Shown here piece by piece: positions 45,028 through 56,260 of a stretch of DNA of 64,000 nt (positions are counted from its first letter, which is position 1; each line of letters begins with the position of its first letter). Source of the DNA: Zea mays (lineage: Eukaryota; Streptophyta; Magnoliopsida; Poales; Poaceae); NCBI RefSeq assembly GCF_902167145.1, contig NC_050096.1, forward strand, positions 184,299,825 through 184,363,824. Direction: 5' to 3'. The notes beneath the pieces are model-generated. The model saw only the letters and a program-made list of their open reading frames with translations. It searched no databases and was not told the origin of the DNA. The position numbers and the translations under genes are program-made.

Positions 45028-46680
45028 ATGGCACCCAAGAGAACCACCTCGAAGGCTGACGAGGCTGCGAAGGCAGCGCTGCTAGCCGAGAAAAAGGGCA
45101 AGGCCCTAGTCGACACCACCCTCCAAGAGCCCTGTGAAGACGACGCAAACAGCAAGAGGCAGCGCAACGAACAACCCACTACCGAAGGCAGCCTCCGCAC
45201 CTGCAGCTCTGGGGGACAACAGCAGCCTCCCCCAGGCTTCGCTCCACCAGAGGGCGCGGACGCCACCGAGGACGGCGAAGTCATCGGCGTTTTGGCCGAA
45301 GAGCAGCTACAGTTGCGCGCCTTGCGCATCAAGAACCACAACCTCCAGAGCAAAAAGAGATCCTCGAGGCCAAGCGCCAACGTGTGTCTGCACAAGCCAA
45401 GGTGCGACAGATGATACGCGATGAAGAGCAGAAGGCTCAGGAGCTTGAACAAGAGATCGCGCTCATGCAAAGCGAAGGCCAATTCGGCCTGCAACACGAC
45501 CCACCCCTCCAACAGCGCGCACAAATCGAAGACCTGTTCATCCCTCAGCGTGGACACGCCATCCCTCATGCCACGACATTCCAAGGGGTCAACTACCTTG
45601 ACGAGCGAAGTCCCCTAGCACCTCATCTGCAAGTGACACCATGGCCCGCCAACTTCAGGGCAGGGACCTATCCCAAGTACAACGGTAGCACTGACCCAGC
45701 ACAGTACATCATGAGCTATCAAGTCGCCGTTGCATCATCCGGAGGGGACGACGCCACGATGGCCAAGTCATTCATCATTGCCCTCGAAGGCCCAGCCCTC
45801 ACCTGGTACACTAGGTTGCCCCCATTGTCCATCGACTCCTGGCGAAGTCTCCGGGACAAATTCTTGCTCAACTTCTAAGGGTACCGCCCAGACACCGACG
45901 CCTTGGCTGAACTCTCACTCTGCAAGCAGCTGGAACGAGAGACTCTACGGGAATATTACCGCAAGTTTCTGACCCTCAAGTCACAACTGCCTTCGGTCGA
46001 TGACCAGATCGCCATCCACTACGCCATCAGTGGCCTTCGAGCCGGCGTCCTTTATAGCCACTGCATCAGGGACCCGCCCAGGAACCTACAGGAGCTGTAT
46101 CAACTATTCGAAAAATATGCCAGATCCAAGGAGCTCCACCAGCGCAAAGTCGAGTCTCAGAGGAAACCCAAAGACCCTCCGCAGTCTAGCCGAACATGGA
46201 CAAGGCCCTCACAGGCAGACTCCGGTCGGGACGGCCACAATCAGCAGCAGGTGCACAACATCGCCAACCAGCACCCCGCTGGTGAGGCCCCTCGCCACCA
46301 GGAGTATCCCCCCCAGGGTCGAGGAAACAGAACTCATGGTCGGGGTCGGGGGCGTGCGCAGCAGTCACGCAGACTTTACTGCCTATTCCACGGCAAAGAC
46401 TGCGTGCATCCTACAAGAGACTGCCCAGAGACGAAGGCCACCAGAGATAGGATGGCACGAGCGCAACCAGCCAACAACCCCAGAGTTGTCGTGCACACAT
46501 ATCAGCAACCACCTCAGCCATACAACCACGGCCCCACTCCGCTTCCACCGCACCACGCATACCAACACCACCAGGAGGTACAAATCGTACCTCCCCCACC
46601 CCCACCTCCACATCATCAACAACAAAACATCCACCACCCCAACCACCCCCAAGCCCCAAAGCAAGAGGACTTCGCCGATC
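45028..46680 (+). pseudogene. gag: Element H gag, lightly damaged
   Basis: The likely start is the ATG at 45028 (MAPKRTTSKADEAAK), shortly after the primer site. The frame is lost in an A-run at about 45352-45356, where one base appears to be missing. It continues in the neighbouring frame with a charged helical stretch and the capsid-like domain (from YLDERSPLAP to TWYTRLPPLS). It stops at a TAA at 45876-45878 and then stays open. A cysteine/histidine cluster (CLFHGKDCVHPTRDC, about 46380) is followed by a histidine/proline/glutamine-rich region. It would form the particle shell; two lesions separate it from a readable form. Confidence 0.85.
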
Positions 46681-49600
46681 AGCCATATCGCGGAGTCATC
46701 CATATGATCACTAGGGGGTCCAGCGCTGACTTCGACACAAAGCGGCAGAAGAGGGACCATTATCGCAGCATCAACCACGTCGTCGTCACCGGTCCGGTCG
46801 TGCAGACAAAGTGGTCCCATGTGCCATTGACCTTCGACGCCCGAGACGTCGATCTACTCAGCGCCCCCCACATCGATGCCATGGTCATCAACTGCAGCGT
46901 GGCAGGCTGGGACCTGCACAAAGTCTTAGTCGACAACGGCAGCCAGGCGGATATCATTTTCCTCCATGCTTTCGATCACATGGGCATAAGCCACAGCCTG
47001 CTCAAGTCTTCGGACAACCCCCTGTACGGCTTCGGCGGCAAGGGCACCTTTCCTATCGGCAAAATAGAGTTACCTCTCTCCTTCGGTGTAGCACCCAATG
47101 CCCGAAGTGAGCAAATCACGTTTGACATCGTCGACATGGTGTACCCGTACAACGCCATAATGGGCCGGGGCTCCATCAACAAGTTCGAGGCAGCTATCCA
47201 CGGACTGTACCTGTGCATGAAGATCCCAGGTCCGCAAGGCGCCATCACAGTCTACAGCAACCAACAGGTTGCACGTAACATAGAAAGAGACTTCGTCCCC
47301 GGACAAAGAAACGTACACTGCCTCACGGCCCAGCGCGAGGTCCCCGGGTCTGCCAGTCCAACCGCCAAAGAACATGAAAAAGCACAGCTGCAGAGCAACG
47401 ACGGGACCAAGACTATCCCCCTCGACCGGGCAACACCCAAGCAGACGGTTACCATCAGTAAAGACCTCACTTCGCATGACGAGGAGAGACTCCTCTGCTG
47501 TCTGTCCAAGAATAAAGATGTCTTCGCCTGGTTCGCCCTCGACCTGGTCAGAGTCAGTCGCTCCATCATCGAGCACAGCTTAGGAATCGACCCTTCGGTG
47601 AGGCCGAAGAAACAGCGGCTGCGCAAGATGTCTGACGAGAAGACAGAAGCCGCCAAGGCCGAGGTGCATCGCCTGCTCGAGGCCAAATTCATCGAGCCAA
47701 TCGCCTACCCCACATGGCTCGCCAACATAGTGATGGTGCAGAAGAAGAGCGGCAAATGGCGGATGTGCATCGATTTCACCAATCTTAATAAGGCCTGCCC
47801 CAAGGACAACTTCCCGCTGCCTCGGATCGACAAAATCGTCGATAGTGCGACCGGGTGCGAAGTCATGTCACTCCTTGATTGCTTCTCCGGCTACCACCAA
47901 ATATACATGAAGGAGGAGGACAAGGCAAGCACCAGCTCCATAACACCTTTCGGCACGTATTGCTTCATCAGAATGCCGGAGGGACTTAAGAACGACGGGT
48001 CCACTTTCTCCCGACTCACCAAAACGGTGCTCGAGAGCCAAGTCGGTAGAAATATATTCACATATGTGGACGACATCGTCGTCACCAGCAGAAGCAAGGA
48101 AGACCACCTGGCTGACCTCGCCGAAACGTTTGCGAACATGTGGGACGCACGACTTCGCCTAAACCCCGAAAAGTGTGTCTTTGGCGTTCGCCAGGGGAAA
48201 ATCTTGGGCTACCTGGTGTCACACCGCGGAATTGAGGCCAATCCAACCAAGATCCAGGCCATCATCAATATGACGCCCCTGCAGTCAGCCAGAGAAGTAC
48301 AACGACCAACAGGCAGGTTGGCCGCCCTCAACAGATTCATCTCCAAGTCCGCAGAGCGAAGTCTCCCTTTCCTCAAAACATTACGCGGCGCAAAAGACTT
48401 CGCATGGGGACCAGAGCAGGTGGTGGCCTTCGCTTCATTGAAGCAGTACCTATCAGAATTGGCGATTCTCACAAGCCCCGACCCCTCGCTGCCCCTGTTG
48501 CTCTATGTCGCGACTTCACCACACGCGGTCAGCGCAGCACTGGTTCAAGAGCAGACCAGAGAGGGCACGATCAAGCAATGTCCAGTTTATTACGTCTCTG
48601 AAGTGCTCACAACATCGAAATGTAATATGACGGAACTAGAAAAGATCGCCTATGCAGTCGTGATGGCCTCGCGCAAATTGCGCCATTATTTCGAGGCATT
48701 CAAGGTCCAGGTCACCTCAGATAGAGGATTCGGCGAATTATTTAGAAATCCGGAGGCATCAGTATGGATTGCCAAGTGGGCAGCCGAACTCTCTGGCTAC
48801 CACATCACATTTGAACCCAGGACAGCCATCAAGTCACAAGTCCTAGCAGACTTCGTCGTCGACTGGACTAGGCCAATAACACAGCCAGACCCGTCCACAG
48901 AGAAAGTGTGGACAATCCATTGCGATGGCGCATGGTGCCATGCGGGGGCAGGCGCCGCTGCGGTCATTACTTCGCCCACTGGGGTCAAGCACAGATACGC
49001 AGCACGCCTCAGCTTTGCTTTGGAATCTGATAGGTGCACCAACAACATAGCAGAATACGAGGCTGTCATCCTCGGCCTTCGCAAGCTAAGGGTGCTCGGT
49101 GTCACCACCTGCATCATCAGAACAGACTCCAAGGTAGTCACCGGTCAGGTCGAGAAAGACTATGCAGCGAAGGACCCCGCACTCATGCAGTACCTCGCGG
49201 CCATCCGCACCCTCGAAAGACAATTCAAGGGTTTCACGTTGCAGCACGTGTACCGAGCAAAGAATGAGGAGGCCGATGCACTGGCCGAGGCAGCCGCCAG
49301 GGGCGAGGCCCTACCCTCCGACGTGTTCTACCACGTCATCGGCACGCCAGCCGTCCGCAGCCCAGAGGGGCTCCAGATAACCAACGACAGCGAGGGTCAC
49401 CGCATAGTCAACCTCATCATGACCAAAGACTGGCGGGCACCAATAACCCTGTTCCTGCAGTGGTACTATCATCCAACCGACATCAATGAGGCCAAGCGCC
49501 TCAAACACCGAAGCCGGGACTTCGCACTGATCGAAGGCCAACTTTACAAGAAGGGGGTCAGTCAACCGATGCTTAAGTGTGTCACCGAGACCGAAGGCAT

Positions 49601-49766
49601 CCAAATTCTGCGTGAAGTCCACAGCGGGACTTGCAGATCTCACGCAGGGCCTAGGGCCCTAGCTGCAAAGGTGATTCGTCAAGGTTTCTACTGGCCTGCC
49701 ATGATTTGCGCCGCAAATCGGGTCACAAGGTCCTGCGAAGCCTGCCAGAAATTTTCTCCACGCTAG
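46681..49766 (+). pseudogene. pol: Element H pol: protease, RT, RNase H, start of integrase
   Basis: This is open in the same frame as gag up to a TAG at 49764-49766. The retropepsin shows LVDNGSQADIIF (about 46926-46961), an asparagine-containing variant of the usual D-S/T-G motif. RT begins near 47570 and shows MCIDFTNLNKACP and YVDD at 48063-48074. The connection domain and RNase H (CDGAWCHAGAGAA near 48920, NNIAEYEAVILG near 49040) follow. Last is the integrase zinc region (HSGTCRSHAG with CEAC). The region before the stop is uninterrupted for about 1,290 codons counted from gag. Confidence 0.9.
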
Positions 49767-50654
49767 GGAAGCCCTTCGCAATTCACGAAGCTAATCACCC
49801 ACACGTGGCCTCTTCAGCGCTGGGGCCTGGACATTGTCGGGCCCCTGCCGACAGCTCAGGGGAACCTCAAGTTCACCTTCGTCGCCGTTGAGTATTTTAC
49901 CAAATGGATTGAGGCGAGGGCTGTATCCACAATAACATCGAAGACTGCCCAGAAATTCTTCTGGCAAAATATTGTTTACCGCTTCGGAGTCCCGTCCGAA
50001 CTCACAGACGACAATGGCAAGCAATTTGATAGCCAAGACTTCAAGGATTTCTGCTTCTCCATCGGCACCAAGCTTGCCTTCGCCTCAGTGTACCACCCGC
50101 AATCCAACGGAGTCGTGGAGCGCGCCAACGGCAAAATTTTCACAGCCGTCAAGAAAATGCTACTCCACAACAAAAAAGGCAAGTGGCCAGACCTGTTACC
50201 CGAAGCGGTCTGGGCGTTGAACACGACTGAGTGCAGGGCGACTGGGTTCACCCCTTTTCGCCTTCTATATGGATCGGAGGCTATGACTCCGCAAGAAATA
50301 AAACATGGGTCACCACGGACAGTCGCGTCGGCCGTCCCCGACGTAGACGAGCCTACTTCGAAGGACCTCATCGACGGAGACCACGTCTTTGCCCTACAGG
50401 CTCTAAACAAATACCAAGCTCAAACAAAAGCATGGCGCGACCACACAGTCATCTCGAGGGAATTCAGCAAAGGAGACCTCGTACTCGTCCGGACAGCTCG
50501 GACAGAGTCCCAGGGCAAGTTGGAGCCAAAATGGGAGGGCCCTTTCATCGTCAAGACGAAGGCGTCCCCCAGCGCATATAGGCTCACAACGCCATCCGGT
50601 GAAGACTTAGAGCATTCTTGGAACATTGATAATCTTCGCAAATTTTTTGTTTAA
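49767..50654 (+). pseudogene. pol: Element H integrase, behind one stop codon
   Basis: The frame continues unbroken after the TAG at 49764. It shows the D,D,E core (WGLDIVGP, TDDNGKQF, QSNGVVERANG), then the C-terminal domain with FSKGDLVLVR, KLEPKWEGPFIV and the terminal HSWNIDNLRKFFV. The residues I can place look intact; only the upstream stop separates it from RT-RNase H. Confidence 0.88.
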
Positions 50655-50884
50655 CTCTTCGGGCCACTTCGCCCTTGTAATCCGCAAAACAGTTTTATAC
50701 CGGCCCGCACTCTTTTCCTCTCGGGGAGTGAGGTTTTTAACGAGGTGGAGCCATGTAATATACACGCGAAAAATCCCCCACAAAAATTATGTCGAAAAAG
50801 ACCGCATCGACGGTCTTCGGCATTCGACCGACACAAAAGTCACCGTGAAGGGCAGCGCCGACTACCTTCGCGTGCGACAGTCCG

Positions 50885-51345
50885 CGCAAAAGTCGCCTAA
50901 GGGTGCAGCCGGACTAGCACAACAAGTGCACAAAAAACGAAGTCTTTTTCAAAAGACTATCCGTGCAAAAGTCGCCTAAGGGTGCAGCTGGATTAGCATA
51001 ACAAATGCGCAAAAACGAAGTCTTTTTCAAAAGACTATCCGTGCAAAAGTCGCCTAAGGGTGCAGCCGGATTAGCACAACAAGTGCGCAAAAACGAAGTC
51101 TTTTTCAAAAGACTATCCGTGCAAAAGTCGCCTAAGGGTGCAGCCAGATTAGCACAACAAGTGCGCAAAAACGAAGTCTTTTTTAGAAGACTATCCATGC
51201 AAAAGTCGCCTAAGGGTGCAGCCGGACTAGCACAACGAGTGCACAAAATCGAAGTCTTCTTCAAAAGACCATCTGTGCAAAAATCGCCTAAGGGTGCCGC
51301 CGGCCTAGCACAACGAGTGCAAACAAAAATCGAAGGCGCATTACA
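50885..51345 (+). repeat. 78-bp tandem array behind pol in element H
   Basis: About six units start at roughly 50885, 50963, 51041, 51119, 51197 and 51275. Each has GCAAAAGTCGCCTAAGGGTG and the inverted repeat AGTCTTTT-TC-AAAAGACT. Because 78 is a multiple of three, open frames run through the array on both strands; their repetitive 26-residue products have no family resemblance I know. The rest of 50655-51497 shows no gene. Confidence 0.88.
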
Positions 51346-51497
51346 TCAGCGCAAAAGTCTACAGGCGCAGCCGGACCGACACAATAAACGTGCTAAGACC
51401 AGGTGCGCAACGCCCTACCAACATAGCCAGATGCGCGAAGGCACACAGCCTCATCATACAAACTATAGTTGCATGCGTACAGCGAGGGCATCACACC

Positions 51498-54400
51498 TTA
51501 CATTGGTTCAACTTTCGGAATGATCCCCATCTCCCTATAGTTAAATAGCATTATCCTCAGCTCCTCACCCTCAAAAAGACTACGCAACTCCCCCTCACCT
51601 ATACTCGCCCCAACCGGCAAGGACAACAATTCCTGCCTGCCAGCCCTGCCCACACGAAGCCGACCACCATCCAATTCACTCACTCTACGCTTCGCCACCG
51701 CCCTTCGCCGCCTACGCCCAACACTCGGACCAGGCAAAACTTCAGCATCCGTAACACGCGGAGTAGCCTCCGCCTCAGCCACATCCAAGGCCGCAAAGTA
51801 ATCCAAGCCCTCGTTCGAAGACTCTTCTATCCATACAACCGAACTCCCAGAGTCATCAAACTCAGAAAACTTAGACGTAGACTCATCCGATTCATTTCCA
51901 GCAACCACGGTCGAAGCCGCCACAAAATTAGCAGTAGCGGTTGCGTGTGCAGGCCCAAAATCCTGAACCTGCGCAGCAACCAAGGTTCAGTAACACAGAC
52001 AAAATTCCCTAACTACCCCACACCCACTAAGCCACCTGCAAAGACCCAGCCGCCGCCACGGGATCTCCCGCTGCTGGCTCCGTCGCCGCCTTCGGGGGAT
52101 CCTCCGCCATCGGCACGGTGGCTGGCGGCGAGCCTCCACCAGATACAGTAGACGCAGGGGCAGCGTGGGAACCTTCATCGGTCTCCGGGAGCGGCGCCGG
52201 GTCGACCTCAGCCTCGGCCACCACCGGGTTGACCTCTGCTTCGGGCAGCAAGCTGTTCAGATGTCCAAAGTCCTCCACGTCCTCAGCACGCGCCATCTAC
52301 AACACAGCACACCGATTCAGCACACCCGCGTATACCCACATTCAACAACACAAAACAAAACACAAACTTTACCTGATCCCTCGCCCGGTCAGCCCGTTCC
52401 CTAACCGCCTCCCGACCGTGGGGGCCCCACATCCGGTTGAAGAGGGCCCCCACGGCGTCCTTCACCACAGGGTTTTCGACCTTAAAAATTTCGCACCCGA
52501 AGTCTTCATCGGATCGGTCGAAACCCTCATAATGACTGCACCCCTCACGGGACAGCGCATTCACGGCCCCCTCGCAGGTGACGAGGGAGGCAAAGGACAT
52601 GAAGCCCTCCACGATGGTTGGGAGCGCTAATAATTCCTCTTGCAGCCACTCAAGGAAGCGAAGGCCCGCCTCTCGGTCGGGCACCTCGAAGTCAGCAGTC
52701 TGCGCACCCAACTCGCGGTATGAGTCCACGAGTTGTTTGCGCGTCCGCTCAACTTCCGCGCGAGTAGAGGCCTCAACCCTCTCCATGCGGGCCTGCAGAG
52801 CGTTGAACCGCGCCTCCCATTCCTCGGCGCGCTGGCTGGCGAGACTCTTCTCCGCCCTCACCAACTTGGCCTCCGCCTGCGCCGCCTGCGCCTTGGTGAT
52901 GGCCTGGTTGGCCTCCCTCCTTTCCTCCACCAGCTGGCGCCGGAGGTCCATCCTCTCGCCCTCCAGGGCGGCCACCTTCTCCGCCAGCCTGCGGCTTTTG
53001 CTCTCCGCCATCGATTTTTCCTGGACGGCGTCCGCGTGCTGCGCCCGAAGTCTCTCGACTTCGGCAGCCACGTCCGCCGTAAGGGCGCCCGACGCCACGC
53101 GGTCGGCAAAGTCGGTCGCCTAACAGACACGCATGAGACCACAATCACCATGAAAGCGGCACACAACGAAGTCTACCTCGACTTACTCGATTCAGCTGCT
53201 GCGTCAGCTGCAGCGACGCCTCCCGCAGCCGGCGGGACACAGTGCCCGCTTCGTCCTTGACGGCAGTGGCCGCCGAGACCTCGCCGCTAGCGCTGAAAGC
53301 GCCACCCTTCACCCCAAAAACCGCGGTAGACGCCGTGGTTGCCACCACAGGCGAGACAGCAACAAGTTGCCCTTTGCCCGACCCTACAACGTAACATCGG
53401 TCAAAAAAAACCTTACCAACGAGATAGTAGTCCACGCTAATATTTGTGCCGAAGTCGGCAACGCGTTTCCCTGGCGAAGGCTGCTCCCTGACCTTCGCAG
53501 CTCCTTCCAGGGCGGACTTGGTCCTGCCAGCGTCGGCCCCCTTCGTGCTCTCCGGCAACTTGCTAGATCCAGGCGCGGCCGGCTTCGCAGGCAGCGAAGG
53601 CTGGCTTCCGCCGGGGATGGCAGCCTTCGCACTCCCCCGCGCTCTCCTCGGCCTAGCCTCAGGGAGCCTGACGACCGCCCGGCGCTTCTGCGCAGCATCC
53701 TGGTGATCCTTGTTCATCACTGCCAACACAACAGCAGCAATATTCTGTCCGTAAGGAAACACTCTCAAGTCACGAGCCATGCGAGATGTAAAAAAGTCTT
53801 CGCCAGCCGCGCGGGGGATAGGAACATTCTTGGGCCATCGACACCTGGTAACCTCCAGCATCCGCGCCGAAGACTCCCGGAGCTCGGGCGAAGACATCCT
53901 TCCCCCGGGGGCCGCGCATGTCCTCATCAACTCCATAGCAAAACTATCGGAGACCCCCAGTTTTCCCACCGCAGTACCTAGCTTCCTCTTCTCAGTGGAT
54001 GGAGCGGCCTTCGGCGCGGGGTCGTCTTCGATCACAGCCGCTGGTTTTTCCCCCGGTGGTCGGCAACGTCTACTCCAGGATAACCACCATATGGCAAACC
54101 ATTCAACTCAAAAACCCTGTTCAGGCGGTCGTTGGATCCACGTATGTCCCAGCTCCACTGGGCCTCCATCCTCGGCACGTGGCGACCAACAATTCGCACC
54201 GCCCCATCCTCCACCTCACGCACAACCGCGGCAGGATCCCGCCCTCGCACATCCAAAGCAAAAAGCAGACTTTGCACTTTCCGCCCACCCAGGGAGGGCA
54301 TCTCGCAAGGGCATACTTCGCCCAGCGTCCATCCATGCGCCAGGGGCCACACCCCATACCCTATGAATTCCTCAACCAGATCACGCCCGCTACTCCTACG

Positions 54401-55111
54401 GGCAGCGATCCGAAGGGCCCTTTCACTCTCATCACCCTCTGCCACTTCAAATGGCGGGTACGCCACATAATAATGAGAACACATGATGGCAGCAGGGAGC
54501 CCAGGGTGATCTTCAACTTTAGCCTCCGAAACATAGAACCAGTAGTCCCACCAGTTGCCCCACTTATTTTGGGCACAGGGGACCAGCTCCACAACCTCCA
54601 TCGAAGTTTTCCCGGACTTCGGCGTGAAAGTGCACGATCCGAATTGTGCAATCTTATGTCCAATTCTTCTCTTCTGCCAGTGCAGACAGTAGTGCTTGGT
54701 GAAGACTTCCACCGAAGGCTGACCGCCATACGACGTTGTTGCCCAGACATACTTCGCTAATGCCACCACGGCGTTCGGTGTCAGCTGATGAACCTGGACC
54801 TCGAACTTCTGCAGAACCTCCGACACGAAACAATGCGCAGGCAGACGAAGGTCGGCAATGAAAAATGCCTCAAACACAACCAATTCACCCTCGGGCTCGG
54901 GAATCTCCTCTACCCCCGGCACACGCCCGACCCCGCCGCCAAAATACCCCAACCGTTGCATATCTTGCACGTGGCCCGACGACATCCGCGAAACACCGAA
55001 TTCCACCGTATCACCCGGTCGCAATTCCGTCGCCGCCACACCGCTCGAGAGATCCTCAGAAGGCGTCTCGACCGTCGGCGTGGTCGTAGCAGACGAGGAG
55101 GAAGACGGCAT
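51498..55111 (-). CDS. Antisense multi-exon gene of element H (PF04195-like + coiled coil)
   Basis: The likely start is the ATG at 55111 (MPSSSSSATTTPTVE). The first block, to about 54050, has a PF04195-like domain (LPAHCFVSEVLQKFEV, HQLTPNAVVALAKYVW, YCLHWQKRRIG). A second open block (54035-53145) ends at a strong donor GTAAGT (about 53192), matched by acceptor TGTTAG at about 53119. The third block (to about 52370) is a long coiled coil and ends at a GTAAAG donor. Short exons follow at about 52296-52027 and, after a GCAG acceptor near 51971, to the stop at 51498. Exon joins are inferred from GT/AG signals. The family is known as an extra protein of grass Tat elements; its function is unknown. 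Confidence 0.65.
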
Positions 55112-55275
55112 GGCTACGTACTGTCGACGGCGGCGCACGGTCTGCTTCACGCGGGCCAGTTCTCCGGCGAACAGGACCAAGGAGGGCAGACGAGCAAGCG
55201 AGCAGTTTGAAAAAGGGAGGTTAGGGTTTTAGCGGCGCGCAGAAAGGTAAATTTCAATCCGCACCGCCCCCACCC

Positions 55276-55287
55276 CCTTTTTATACA
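55276..55287 (-). promoter_or_regulatory. TATA box of the antisense gene of H
   Basis: On the minus strand it reads TGTATAAAAAGG, about 165 bp upstream of the ATG at 55111 and just inside the 3' LTR boundary of the element. It gives the antisense gene its own promoter, independent of the LTRs. Confidence 0.6.
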
Positions 55288-55452
55288 CAGGGCGCGACGC
55301 TTCGGGAAACCCGCAATCCAACAGTGCGGTGTCAATCAACGGTCATGTCAAAAACCCCCGCGGAACCACTTCGAGCGAGGGCAGCGTCTCCACCATCTAG
55401 CGACGCCTTTGGCACCAGATGACTTAGTCGAACTGGTCCCTCGGAGGGCAAA

Positions 55453-55933
55453 TGTTGGGGCGAAGGCGAAGACGCCACCCTTCGCTCGATGCCTTCGCCA
55501 GACTCGCTGCAACAACGGAGACAAGATGACTGGCAGACTCTACCCTTCATCCCACGCATCAGAAGACGAAGGCCTACGTCGAAGTCGTCCCATCCCGCAA
55601 CCTCGTCCAACGCGGAGGCCCACGTGTGATCCGGCCCATTTTGGCAGACCCTGCGTGGCCACTACGCATTACGGGCCTAATTTGTAAAGGCTTCCCTGTA
55701 ATTACAGTCTGTAACCCTGCTTTATGGGAATATCCCGGGGATAATCTGGGCGGCCGAGGGCACATGTGTCCTTAACCCTAGACGCTGGGCACTCAGGCAC
55801 CTATAAATACCCCCGTACAGTGCCCTTGAGAGGCTGGATTCAATAGAGCTATTGCCATCTCGAGTTGAAACCTTGTTTACACTGTTTTTACTCCCCTGTT
55901 GGATTAACTTGCCTAGGAGAGCAAGTTCCAACA
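55453..55933 (+). repeat. 3' LTR of element H
   Basis: It begins TGTTGGGGCGAAGG after the purine-rich GGAGGGCAAA (55443-55452, probable polypurine tract) and ends CAAGTTCCAACA. The target duplication CAGGG follows. TATAAATA is at 55802-55809. Confidence 0.93.
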
Positions 55934-56014
55934 CAGGGCTTAGGCACTCCACTGCCAGACACGTTAGCACATAGCTACGCCCCCCGTTGTACACCGTGAC
56001 TCTCTCCTTGCCTC

Positions 56015-56021
56015 TATAAAA
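56015..56021 (+). promoter_or_regulatory. TATA box of solo LTR G
   Basis: TATAAAA in CCTCTATAAAAGGGGAG, about 240 bp before the right end of the LTR. As a solo LTR promoter pointing right it would transcribe antisense to the gag of element F. Confidence 0.65.
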
Positions 56022-56260
56022 GGGGAGTCTAGGGCCACCCTGAGGGAGGTTCGCGCGAGGGAAGCGGCATACGAGCCCCCTTTCTCTCTCCCTCACGCGA
56101 CGCGCTAGTAACCCCTACTGCGAGCGGCACCCCTGGTGCAGGATAATACAAGGCTTGTTCCACATCTTGTGTTCCATCCCGCGCCAACCCATATGGGCAG
56201 GGACACGCAGCGACAATTTACACGTAGGTCTAGGGACCCCCCGGGGTCGAAATGCCGACA

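Larger units (their letters stand above)
44507..55933 (+). mobile_element. Element H: Tat-lineage Ty3 element with antisense gene
   Basis: LTRs of 481 bp each (44507-44987 and 55453-55933) begin TGTTGGGGCGAAGG and end CAAGTTCCAACA, with CAGGG outside (44502-44506 and 55934-55938). The element has a Lys-type primer site, gag-pol on the plus strand, a 78-bp tandem array, and a long antisense gene between pol and the 3' LTR. I count about 11 LTR differences (about 2.3%). Only one apparent frameshift and two stops interrupt gag-pol, so it is the best preserved Ty3 element here. It is the innermost layer of the nest. Confidence 0.93.
43496..56260 (+). mobile_element. Element G: solo LTR of a Huck-like Ty3 element, split by H
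   Basis: The left part (43496-44506) begins TGTCGGGTACCATAA and the right part (55934-56260) ends GTCGAAATGCCGACA, with GCTCA on both outer sides. Removing H leaves about 1.33 kb with TG...CA ends, a single promoter and no internal coding region, which is what an LTR-LTR recombination product looks like. The start resembles my recollection of the maize Huck LTR. A plus-strand TATA box at 56015-56021 gives the orientation. Confidence 0.82.

Noticed and set aside
50914..51264. Cysteine-containing repeat protein on the minus strand of the 78-bp array
   Set aside because: The unit length is divisible by three, so any stop-free unit gives a long frame; there is no start context and no family match.
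53999..54760. 253-residue plus-strand frame in H
   Set aside because: It is the reverse of the PF04195-like antisense exon; domain residues and the TATA/ATG arrangement support the minus strand.
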